The notes beneath the pieces were generated by a model. It saw nothing but the letters and a program-made list of their open reading frames with translations, did no database searches and was not told the DNA's origin. From positions 6,767,101 to 6,831,100 of the forward strand of contig NC_068938.1 of NCBI RefSeq assembly GCF_016801865.2: a stretch of 64,000 bases of DNA, written 5' to 3'. This DNA is from Culex pipiens pallens. Lineage: Eukaryota; Arthropoda; Insecta; Diptera; Culicidae. How positions within the stretch are numbered: position 1 is the stretch's first letter; each line of letters opens with the position of its first letter. The translations under genes were made by a program, and so were the position numbers. Shown one piece after another: positions 55,127-64,000 of the stretch.

Positions 55127-56888
55127 CACTGAAAGAAACCAACATAGCAATCTCAAGTGTTTTTTCACGTGAGAGTCTCCAAAAATAAACACGATTATTT
55201 CACGTGCTTTTCCATTAACATTCACATGTTCTACATTTCGAATGGATGTGAAAATAGATTAATAACAGCTGATCGTTAGCGAGAAACCTTCCATTCTTAT
55301 TTCGCATGAAGTTCACTTCAGATTTAATTGAATTTCACATCGATTTGCCCCATTCGGCATTTCCTTTAATTTTGAAGAGAAAAACACGTTAGATTGGAAT
55401 GTTTTGATTTTGAATTGCGTATTTAAAAAAATCTCCATTAGTAAGATGGCCACGGACGACGGTGGTGAAAAATTTGCGTTGCTGATCGTTTAGCCAATGA
55501 AAATTTGTTATCTAATCGTTTAGCTATAGCAATCAAATTTTCTTTGGGTAACTTTTAATATTTTGAACTTGTGGTAGGTAAAATCAAGAATATAAAAACC
55601 TGTTTGAAATTTACGCGTTTTATTATTTTTTTTTTCAGAAGATCAGATTTCTGCCAGAGGTTGTCTTCGGAATCTGCTCCTGATCAGAAGCTGTTAGTCA
55701 GTACAAAAGACTGTATGCGGTGTCGGTGCTTCTCGAGATTTATCATGGACATACGGATCCGCCAGCTGTCGGTTCGAGAAATACCAGCTAAAATCCGTTA
55801 CCTGACCGTTGTGATTCTCCGTACCGGCAGGTTCTCGATTAGTATACACTGAGCAAAACTTACACAGCTCAACGAAGTGTTCTACACATGATCTGGCCCT
55901 GCTGTACAGAGCACTCAAATATCAATCGCAAAACACTTGAAATTTTGGTGATTGGCCATGAAATAATGTCAATAACCAAACACTTGAATTTTAAATGGTG
56001 TTGAAAAATAAAAGTACGTACAAGCGATTTACAGGTTCTCGCTTGCTAGTCGTGCACGCTACCACTGCGCCGGCCAGCCAGTTAAAAACGGGAGAGTTTT
56101 TTGTGCTATTGGTTCTTGGTGGTTCTTGCCTCGCTTCTAGCCTTCGATGAAAGTCGCGCAAAAATCAATCAGTGAAACACATTAAATTCATGTGGATAAT
56201 CACGTTGACTTTGAATAGTGCCTGTTTTGGGTAGATCTTAAGATCATTTTCAAGTGTTTTGATCATCATTTTGAATAGTTCAAGACGGTGGGACAAATTC
56301 ATGAGCAAAAAAAAAATGAAAAGCTTGAGCCACCCGAATGAAAATAACATGTTAAAAAATACCAAAAAGTCAACCGCCCAAACACTTGCATTTGATAGTG
56401 GTTTGGATTGATGTTGAAACACAAACCAATTAGATCTACGATGTGGCCAGATCAAGTGTTTGGGCACTTGAATAAAAAGTGTGGCATATTTTCAGTGTAG
56501 GTAGAATGAAAGTGATGTGAAATGTGTGAAAAAAGTGTGTGTTTTTTTATATATAAACAAAACTTGATTGCAATAAAACCGTGTAAACCGAGGTGTAAAC
56601 CGTGAAATAAATTTATATAAAAAAATAAAAACTATCTAATTGTTTTACATTCCTCAAAACTTTTGGAAAACTATACGATTTTAACTACAAACACATTAAA
56701 TATTTATGAGAAAAGCATTGCAAATTTATGTGCGTCGTCACGTGAAGTTAACGTGTTTTGCTATTGAATTTACCGTGTCGCGGATGAGAATTCTTGAAGT
56801 GATTTGCACATGACATTCACATGCAATGTCGTATGGGGCAGATTCACGTGTGGAACACTTGAGATTGCTATGTGTGTTTCTTTCAGTG
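55127..56888. mobile_element. 1,762-bp TIR element, copy A
   Basis: Inverted ends CACTGAAAGAAACCAACATA (left) and, reverse complemented, CACTGAAAGAAACACACATA (right), followed by GCAATCTCAAGTGTT at both ends. TG flanks on both sides. It contains repeated CACTTGA/TCAAGTG motifs and, on the minus strand near 56045-56080, an A-box-like GGCGCAGTGGTAGCGTG tRNA-like stretch. The small ORFs (55571-55852, 55694-55918, 56165-56467) have no transposase motif. Every ORF is repeated in copy B. Confidence 0.85.
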
Positions 56889-56910
56889 TGTCTGGAGATT
56901 TAGTTTAGTA

Positions 56911-58672
56911 CACTGAAAGAAACCAACATAGCAATCTCAAGTGTTTTTTCACGTGAGAGTCTCCAAAAATAAACACGATTATTTCACGTGCTTTTCCATT
57001 AACATTCACATGTTCTACATTTCGAATGGATGTGAAAATAGATTAATAACAGCTGATCGTTAGCGAGAAACCTTCCATTCTTATTTCGCATGAAGTTCAC
57101 TTCAGATTTAATTGAATTTCACATCGATTTGCCCCATTCGGCATTTCCTTTAATTTTGAAGAGAAAAACACGTTAGATTGGAATGTTTTGATTTTGAATT
57201 GCGTATTTAAAAAAATCTCCATTAGTAAGATGGCCACGGACGACGGTGGTGAAAAATTTGCGTTGCTGATCGTTTAGCCAATGAAAATTTGTTATCTAAT
57301 CGTTTAGCTATAGCAATCAAATTTTCTTTGGGTAACTTTTAATATTTTGAACTTGTGGTAGGTAAAATCAAGAATATAAAAACCTGTTTGAAATTTACGC
57401 GTTTTATTATTTTTTTTTTCAGAAGATCAGATTTCTGCCAGAGGTTGTCTTCGGAATCTGCTCCTGATCAGAAGCTGTTAGTCAGTACAAAAGACTGTAT
57501 GCGGTGTCGGTGCTTCTCGAGATTTATCATGGACATACGGATCCGCCAGCTGTCGGTTCGAGAAATACCAGCTAAAATCCGTTACCTGACCGTTGTGATT
57601 CTCCGTACCGGCAGGTTCTCGATTAGTATACACTGAGCAAAACTTACACAGCTCAACGAAGTGTTCTACACATGATCTGGCCCTGCTGTACAGAGCACTC
57701 AAATATCAATCGCAAAACACTTGAAATTTTGGTGATTGGCCATGAAATAATGTCAATAACCAAACACTTGAATTTTAAATGGTGTTGAAAAATAAAAGTA
57801 CGTACAAGCGATTTACAGGTTCTCGCTTGCTAGTCGTGCACGCTACCACTGCGCCGGCCAGCCAGTTAAAAACGGGAGAGTTTTTTGTGCTATTGGTTCT
57901 TGGTGGTTCTTGCCTCGCTTCTAGCCTTCGATGAAAGTCGCGCAAAAATCAATCAGTGAAACACATTAAATTCATGTGGATAATCACGTTGACTTTGAAT
58001 AGTGCCTGTTTTGGGTAGATCTTAAGATCATTTTCAAGTGTTTTGATCATCATTTTGAATAGTTCAAGACGGTGGGACAAATTCATGAGCAAAAAAAAAA
58101 TGAAAAGCTTGAGCCACCCGAATGAAAATAACATGTTAAAAAATACCAAAAAGTCAACCGCCCAAACACTTGCATTTGATAGTGGTTTGGATTGATGTTG
58201 AAACACAAACCAATTAGATCTACGATGTGGCCAGATCAAGTGTTTGGGCACTTGAATAAAAAGTGTGGCATATTTTCAGTGTAGGTAGAATGAAAGTGAT
58301 GTGAAATGTGTGAAAAAAGTGTGTGTTTTTTTATATATAAACAAAACTTGATTGCAATAAAACCGTGTAAACCGAGGTGTAAACCGTGAAATAAATTTAT
58401 ATAAAAAAATAAAAACTATCTAATTGTTTTACATTCCTCAAAACTTTTGGAAAACTATACGATTTTAACTACAAACACATTAAATATTTATGAGAAAAGC
58501 ATTGCAAATTTATGTGCGTCGTCACGTGAAGTTAACGTGTTTTGCTATTGAATTTACCGTGTCGCGGATGAGAATTCTTGAAGTGATTTGCACATGACAT
58601 TCACATGCAATGTCGTATGGGGCAGATTCACGTGTGGAACACTTGAGATTGCTATGTGTGTTTCTTTCAGTG
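56911..58672. mobile_element. 1,762-bp TIR element, copy B
   Basis: Same length and, as far as I can read, the same sequence as copy A, offset by exactly 1,784 bp; 22 bp of unique sequence lies between them. Flanked by TA on both sides. The right flank continues as TATAAAG, so the insertion lies at a possible TATA box of hydrolase 8. Confidence 0.85.
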
Positions 58673-58679
58673 TATAAAG
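58673..58679 (+). promoter_or_regulatory. Possible TATA box of hydrolase 8, at the insertion edge
   Basis: TATAAAG directly after copy B and 95 bp before the start codon. If the TA is the target duplication, the uninterrupted site would also have read TTTAGTATAAAG. Its use as a TATA box is inference; a TCAG initiator-like site follows at only 14 bp. Confidence 0.35.
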
Positions 58680-58773
58680 TTGGGCTGTCAGGCTGGAAGC
58701 CACTTGACGACGACGACTCTATCGAGACGAGATTAGCGCACCTGCTGCTGCAGCAATTAAAAGTGGTGTCACA

Positions 58774-59879
58774 ATGTCAGCCAGCACGGAGAATATCCCT
58801 TTGTCATCGTCGTCGGAAGATGAACTGCGCACTTCGGCCGATCCCCATCCGATGATTAAGTTCATCGAGCTGTACGATAAAAAGCACAATGTAAGTGAGG
58901 AATTGCTCCCGTCAAGTAGCAGCTTCCAGCTCACAAGCTACCTATCTTGTTTTAGGTGACGGAAGTTGAGATCAGCATCCCGTACGGGAAGATTGCCGGC
59001 AAGTGGTTCGGTCCCAAAAACATCAAGCCGATTCTGTGTCTCCACGGCTGGCTGGATAATTGTGGAACGTTCGACCGGTTGATTCCTCTCCTCCCGGAAG
59101 ATGTCAGCTTCCTGGCGATTGACTTCCCCGGCCATGGGCTCTCATCCCGCATTCCAGACGGTATGGCCTACCACCAGATGGACTCGTTGGTTGTGGTTCT
59201 GTACGTAATGCAAGAGTACAACTGGGACAAGGTGGCCCTCATGGGACATTCGATGGGCGCAATCATCGCGTTCATGTTCGCCGCCATGTTCCCCGACAAG
59301 GTCGAGTTCCTGATCGGAATCGACGCACTCAAGCCGCAAACGCACTATGCGGGACGGTTCGTCAAATACGCGGCACCGGCCATCACCAAGTTTATCGAAG
59401 CGGACGCTCGGAATCGCGAAAACAGCGAACCTCCAGCGTACACGTACGAAGAAATGATCGACAAGATGCTCGAGGGAACGTTCCAGTCCGTAACGCGTGA
59501 AGTGTGTCCGTATCTGCTGCAGCGGAACATTAAACCGTCCAAAAAGTACCCCGGCAAGTATTACTTCAATCGGGACAACAAAATCAAGTACAACAACGTT
59601 CCCGGCTGGTCGGACGAGGTCAACTTTGAGCTGGCCAAGCAGGTTAGGGCGCCCCAGTTGGTGATAAAGGCCATCGATTCGCCCTATCCGGGCTCGTGGG
59701 AGGGATTCAAAGCGGTGGTGAAGATTCTCCGCAAGAACAACCCGCAGTTTCACGTGGAGTACATAAAGTCGTCGCACCACATTCATTTGACGCACCCGGA
59801 GAAGGTGGCGCCGGTCGTGACGGACTTTTTGAAAATGTATTGGATTAAGCACATGGATAAGGTAGTCAGTAAGCTGTAG
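58774..59879 (+). CDS. Alpha/beta hydrolase (cluster gene 8, PTS1 SKL)
   Basis: 346 residues: exon 1 is 58774-58890 (39 codons, Ser/Glu-rich MSASTENIPLSSSS...YDKKHN) and exon 2 is 58956-59879, with a 65-nt intron (GTAAGT donor, TTGTTTTAG acceptor), phase 0 at HN-VTEVEISIPYG. Motifs: HGWLDNCGTFD, FPGHGLSSR, GHSMGA, IGIDALKP, IKAIDSPYPG and SSHHIHL. The cap has YTYEEMIDKML. It ends KVVSKL, a canonical PTS1, and has no presequence, so a peroxisomal location is inferred, as for SERHL-type serine hydrolases of vertebrates. Closest to gene 7. AATAAA at 59888-59893, nine bases past the stop. Confidence 0.9.
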
Positions 59880-59887
59880 AGAGCGTC

Positions 59888-59893
59888 AATAAA
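59888..59893 (+). promoter_or_regulatory. Polyadenylation signal of hydrolase 8
   Basis: AATAAA nine bases after the stop codon. Confidence 0.65.
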
Positions 59894-60398
59894 GAGTTGG
59901 GGAGGGATAATCTCCGAAATGGGTGCTAGGAATTGCGGGTGATTGTTAGTTCATATCCGAAGGCACTCTTGTTTTCTCGAGATTCGCAAACAGACCAAGT
60001 TTGACGAGCTCAATACAGCTGGAGCTCATAAACGTTGAAACTAATACATACATGCAAAGTTTTTTAGTGAGAAACATCTTAGACCGTGAATTGGTTAAAT
60101 TATTTTTTCACAAAAATACTACAACTACATTTTTTTACATTAAAAAACTTCTTAGCATGGTGCTCAAAACTATTATTGTAATGTATCCCCACGCCTCATC
60201 CTACCCTGTAAATTCAGAATTGTGTCGTGGTTTGAACACTCCGTGCTCAAATTCAACCTATACTTCTACGAATCATCTCTTCGGTAAACTTTACACAGTA
60301 GGCCTGGCCGCTTTAACGTTTGTGATGTTTCAATGTCGTCTAAAGCAATGGCGCGACCTCGGTTGCGACAGATTAGTTGCTCTATTGTTAAGGAGGTA
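59894..60398. other. Spacer, no gene seen
   Basis: AT-rich. The ORF at 60001-60402 shows no domain and ends inside the neighbouring MITE. Confidence 0.45.
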
Positions 60399-60565
60399 TT
60401 AGACTATGACAAACAAACAAACTCGCACTTTTTGGCAGTTTGCTTGATTTGTTTGTTTGCCTGCATTTATTTTCAGAAACGTCAGACTTCTACATTTAGC
60501 TTTGTTTGCGTGTTTGGCAAACTGTCAAACGCGAAAAGGTTCGAGTTTGTTTGTCATAAGACTAC
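60399..60565. repeat. Foldback MITE with CAAACAAACTCG ends
   Basis: Left TTAGACTATGACAAACAAAC, right reverse complement GTAGTCTTATGACAAACAAA. The inner TTTGGCAGTTTGC / GGCAAACTGTCAAA also pairs. About 167 bp. Confidence 0.7.
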
Positions 60566-62686
60566 ATATAATTAGTCCTTTTGATTAGATTAGATTTTAA
60601 AAACCTAATTTGGGCGCTAAGTTGAACATTTTTGAAAAAATAATGATTTCTTTAAAAAAAACAGTTTTAATTTTGTAACGCCGATATCTGTTAAACTGGT
60701 CCGATTTTGGACACATTGAATTTTCTAATCTTTTCGCAAATCAAACAATTTATTTCTTTTTTATATCAAGACCGACATTTGGAAAGAACGTAATATTAAA
60801 ATTCCAGCTCATATTAAATATGCCTTGATTAAACATATTTTTTCTACGGTATCAGAGTTATCAATTCTTAACATTGAATAGGGGAGCTGGGGGTAAGTCG
60901 GCCAGGCGGGGTAAGACGGCCACCCCACTGTTTTAATAAGTATACTAATAAATAATACTAAAATGTTTAGCAATACTGTTCCTCATGCTAAATAATGCAC
61001 CTTTGCCAAACATATTGTTTGAAATAGTATAAAAATAGCTCAAAATAAACAAATAATTGTTGAGCTTGATACTGGATGTGATTTTCATGAATTATACTTA
61101 GGCATTTTTGTTAGATAACAATATGTTATCCTGTCATCGAATATTTTTTCATGTTAAATTGAAGTTTTCCCTAGATTATGTTCCTCGGCAAAGTTTAAAA
61201 AAAGACGGCAACCCGTAATTTGTAAATTTTATTTGATATAGGTTATATTTTTGATGGTTTTTTGACTATTAGGACAAATTTTTTGATAAGGGAAAAAAAT
61301 TTCAATACAACCATCCATTTTTAATCAAAATGCTGTCCTGTTAGTTTACACTGTATATCAGAAATTACGTTCGATTGAACCAAAACTGACACCGACGGCT
61401 CTTGAAACGAACGTACTAGGGTAAATTCTCGTATGTTTGGCAGGTTAAGCTCTCGTTCCTAACTCCATCCAATTTGCTGATTTGCACTATTTAAACAACT
61501 AATATTGCAAAACTTTTTATAGAAACTTGCTTGCTCACTTCTTATTGAGCTATTTATCACTCGATTTCAGTTGAAAACGCTTTTAATTAGCTTTAATTGA
61601 ATGTCAAAGTTCTGACCTGCCAACATTAGAGGCACGCTGGAATTAGATGCTGTTCCCCTATTATTTTCATTATTTTTAGTGGCTGGAAAAACTATTTCCA
61701 ATCTGGGTGCTGAATAGTGGTTCGCAAAACGGCCTCAATTTTGAACTGTCAAAGTGGAACCAATTTAATGTTCGCCAAAAGAAGAGAGTATTGTTTTCGA
61801 TCATTAATTTTTTTTGCTGGAATGAAAATATGTGGCTTTGAGGATCTGGAGTTGGAGTCAAGAAATCTTATAAATGTTGAAGGCAAGATCGTAATTTTTA
61901 ATAATTTTGAATGGAAGTTGTTTATGGAGTCGATGTGGGTATATCCATCCGAAGTTGTCTTTTTTGTTTGATTCCGTTTGCAAACCTGGTTTAGTGAAAA
62001 TCTTCTCTGTTTGTTGGATCAGCTTCGCTAGAATTAGTGATGTTTTTTCGCTGGACCAGGAAGAGCTGCAGGATTCCAAAATCAGCCAGGGAATTTATCT
62101 GCGACATCGCAGAATGACACTCTTGCCGCAGTTCTTCGTCACCCGTAAAAAAAAAACACTTCCAACCGATCAAAACGCGACCATTTTTCAGAAAAAAAGT
62201 CAAAAACTAGACAAAATAAAATTATTTTAAAGCAGCTCATTTACCAGTAAAAAAAAAGTCATGCTTGTGCTTGAACAGCCTGTTACTTTGTAGATGTAAA
62301 CAAAGTGGGATCATTCGAAAATCACGTTACGCATTCTCTTTATTCATCAATCATCACCCAGTTTCCAATGTTTCTTGGACGAATTAATGGGAAATTTTCT
62401 CAACACTTTATTTTTTTTCAGAGATTGGCGCGTAAAAATTCGAAAAGTTAATATTTTTTCTCAAACTCAGATTAAAGTGGCAATAAATTGAAAATGGTAC
62501 TCAATTTTTAACAAATAGTGCTTTCCGTTTAAAAAAATATTTCATATCAAAAAGTTTACAAAGAAAATGTTTTGCTTAGATTTCGATTTTTCTTTAAAAA
62601 ATATATAATCTATTTCCAAATTTATAACTCAGTCGAATAATGAAAATCCAAAGTTTCACCACCTCACGGTGCTATTTCAATACTAG
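60566..62686. other. AT-rich spacer with MITE-like pieces
   Basis: No gene recognised. GGGGGTAAGTCGGCCAGGCGGGGTAAGACGGCC at 60889-60922 (two near-copies of GGGTAAG[T/A]CGGCC) looks like the end of another dispersed element. The minus ORF 61991-62203 contains a more protein-like stretch (EELRQECHSAMSQINSLAD) but no known domain. Confidence 0.4.
61417..61662. repeat. Small TIR repeat, TAGGG...CCCCTA
   Basis: TAGGGTAAATTCTCGTATGT with GTTTGGCAGGTTA at the left; the right reverse complement TAGGGGAACAGCATCTAATT with TGTTGGCAGGTCA. Imperfect inverted repeat of about 246 bp. Confidence 0.45.
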
Positions 62687-62710
62687 CTTAGTATAAGCCG
62701 CCATTATTGC

Positions 62711-64000
62711 CTGTGGGGAGAGAACTTCTTCAACCCCAAGACCAAGAAGTGGGCCAAGGTCAAGGATGACGACAACAAGCGTTCGTTCGTGATGTACGTG
62801 CTGGACCCGATCTACAAGGTGTTCGACGCCATCATGGGCTACAAGGCTGACGAGATCCCGAAGCTGCTGGAGAAGTTGAAGGTGGTGCTGAAGCACGAGG
62901 ACAAGGACAAGGACGGCAAGAACCTGCTGAAGGTTGTGATGCGTACCTGGCTGCCGGCCGGAGAAGCTCTGCTTCAGATGATTGCCATCCATCTGCCGTC
63001 GCCGGTGGTTGCCCAGAAGTACCGTATGGAGATGTTGTACGAGGGACCGCATGACGATGAGGCCGCCGTTGCCGTCAAGAACTGCGACCCGGAGGGTCCG
63101 CTCATGATGTACGTGTCCAAGATGGTGCCGACCACCGACAAGGGCCGTTTCTACGCCTTCGGACGTGTGTTCTCCGGAAAGGTCGCCACTGGCCAGAAGG
63201 CCCGTATCATGGGACCGAACTACACCCCCGGCAAGCGTGAGGATCTGTACGAGAAGTCGATCCAGCGTACCATTCTGATGATGGGCCGTTACGTCGAGGC
63301 CATCGAGGATGTGCCGTGCGGTAACATTTGCGGTCTGGTCGGTGTCGATCAGTTCCTGGTCAAGACCGGTACCATCTCGACCTTCAAGGATGCCCACAAC
63401 ATGAAGGTGATGAAGTTCTCCGTGTCGCCTGTGGTGCGCGTCGCCGTCGAGCCCAAGAACCCGGCCGATCTGCCCAAGCTGGTCGAAGGTCTGAAGCGTC
63501 TGGCCAAGTCCGATCCTATGGTGCAGTGTATCATCGAGGAGTCCGGCGAGCACATCATTGCCGGTGCCGGTGAGTTGCATCTGGAAATCTGTCTGAAGGA
63601 TCTGGAGGAGGACCACGCCTGTATCCCGCTGAAGAAGTCCGACCCCGTCGTGTCGTACCGTGAGACCGTCTCGGACGAGTCCGACCAGATGTGTCTGTCC
63701 AAGTCGCCGAACAAGCACAACCGTCTGTTCATGAAGGCCGTCCCGATGCCCGATGGACTCGCCGAGGACATTGACAACGGTGACGTGAACTCGCGTGACG
63801 ACTTCAAGGTGCGTGCCCGTTACCTGGCCGAGAAGTACGACTACGACGTGACTGAGGCGCGTAAGATCTGGTGCTTCGGCCCGGACGGAACCGGCCCGAA
63901 CATCGTCGTCGACTGCACCAAGGGTGTGCAGTACCTGAACGAAATCAAGGACTCGGTCGTCGCTGGCTTCCAGTGGGCCTCGAAGGAAGGTGTGCTGGCT
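62711..64000 (+). CDS. Elongation factor 2 (eEF2), partial, lacking its 5' part
   Basis: eEF2 is the GTPase that drives ribosomal translocation. 430 codons are open to the window edge, starting at LWGENFFNPKTKKW and continuing through LPAGEALLQMIAIHLPSP, GRFYAFGRVFSG, GNICGLVGVDQFL, the invariant FSVSPVVRVAVE, GAGELHLEICL and WCFGPDGTGPN. This covers the end of the G domain region, domain II, domain III and much of domain IV. About 275 N-terminal residues, including all the GTP-binding motifs, are absent. Homology begins sharply at 62711; just upstream the frame reads HYC instead of the expected family residues, there is no AG acceptor at the junction, and a TAG stop lies at 62684. The body shows no frameshift or stop and has strong GC-rich codon use. 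The sequence continues beyond 64000. Confidence 0.9.
   Translation, partial: MWGENFFNPKTKKWAKVKDDDNKRSFVMYVLDPIYKVFDAIMGYKADEIPKLLEKLKVVLKHEDKDKDGKNLLKVVMRTWLPAGEALLQMIAIHLPSPVVAQKYRMEMLYEGPHDDEAAVAVKNCDPEGPLMMYVSKMVPTTDKGRFYAFGRVFSGKVATGQKARIMGPNYTPGKREDLYEKSIQRTILMMGRYVEAIEDVPCGNICGLVGVDQFLVKTGTISTFKDAHNMKVMKFSVSPVVRVAVEPKNPADLPKLVEGLKRLAKSDPMVQCIIEESGEHIIAGAGELHLEICLKDLEEDHACIPLKKSDPVVSYRETVSDESDQMCLSKSPNKHNRLFMKAVPMPDGLAEDIDNGDVNSRDDFKVRARYLAEKYDYDVTEARKIWCFGPDGTGPNIVVDCTKGVQYLNEIKDSVVAGFQWASKEGVLA

Noticed and set aside
62672..63718. 348-codon minus-strand ORF over eEF2
   Set aside because: Antisense shadow of strongly codon-biased eEF2 sequence; the plus frame has unmistakable eEF2 motifs.
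1..64000. CRISPR array, phage or bacterial operon structure
   Set aside because: Spliced introns, polyA signals, LTR retrotransposons and MITEs show a eukaryotic genome; the tandem repeats lack CRISPR spacer structure.

Overview
The window looks like nuclear DNA of an insect, most likely a Culex-type mosquito. Genes have short spliced introns (57-61 nt in two of them) and the proteins are of insect type. Gene-poor stretches are AT-rich and packed with nested MITEs, hAT-like and pogo-like elements, poly-C repeats and two near-pristine Ty3/gypsy retrotransposons. The species is inferred from overall character, not from a database match.

Layout. 1-7.4 kb: repeats, with a GC-richer stretch at about 0.6-2.6 kb in which I recognise no gene. 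7.5-8.2 kb: complete three-exon gene for ribosomal protein S21 (+). 8.5-15.5 kb: nested repeats. 16.1-19.7 kb: a Daxx-like H3.3 chaperone (-). It has a 15-codon first exon carrying a SUMO-interacting motif and a 1.7 kb intron that holds a duplicated segment. 21.6-28.7 kb: a kynurenine formamidase gene (-) whose second coding exon is split by a 6,029-bp Ty3/gypsy element with identical 256-bp LTRs and a 5-bp target duplication.

29.5-59.9 kb: a cluster of eight paralogous alpha/beta hydrolases (kraken/SERHL-like), in the order ++ ---- ++. Four (29.6, 31.7, 49.7 and 51.0 kb) begin with mitochondrial-type presequences. Two (45.4 and 58.8 kb) end in SKL, the peroxisomal PTS1 signal, and a third ends in GKL. 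The cluster is interrupted by a second intact Ty3/gypsy element with a single gag-pol ORF (38.4-43.2 kb), a 9-bp minisatellite (46.6-47.5 kb), and two matching 1,762-bp TIR elements placed 22 bp apart next to the last hydrolase gene. 62.7-64.0 kb: a 5'-truncated eEF2 reading frame that runs off the window.

Most notable: (1) the formamidase gene is broken by what looks like a recent insertion, although the flanking exon still joins in frame; (2) the inserted retrotransposon cannot link gag and pol by frameshift but carries a phase-matched 125-nt AT-rich intron between them; (3) the hydrolase cluster appears to have split between mitochondrial and peroxisomal targeting; (4) the eEF2 homology starts abruptly with no splice acceptor.
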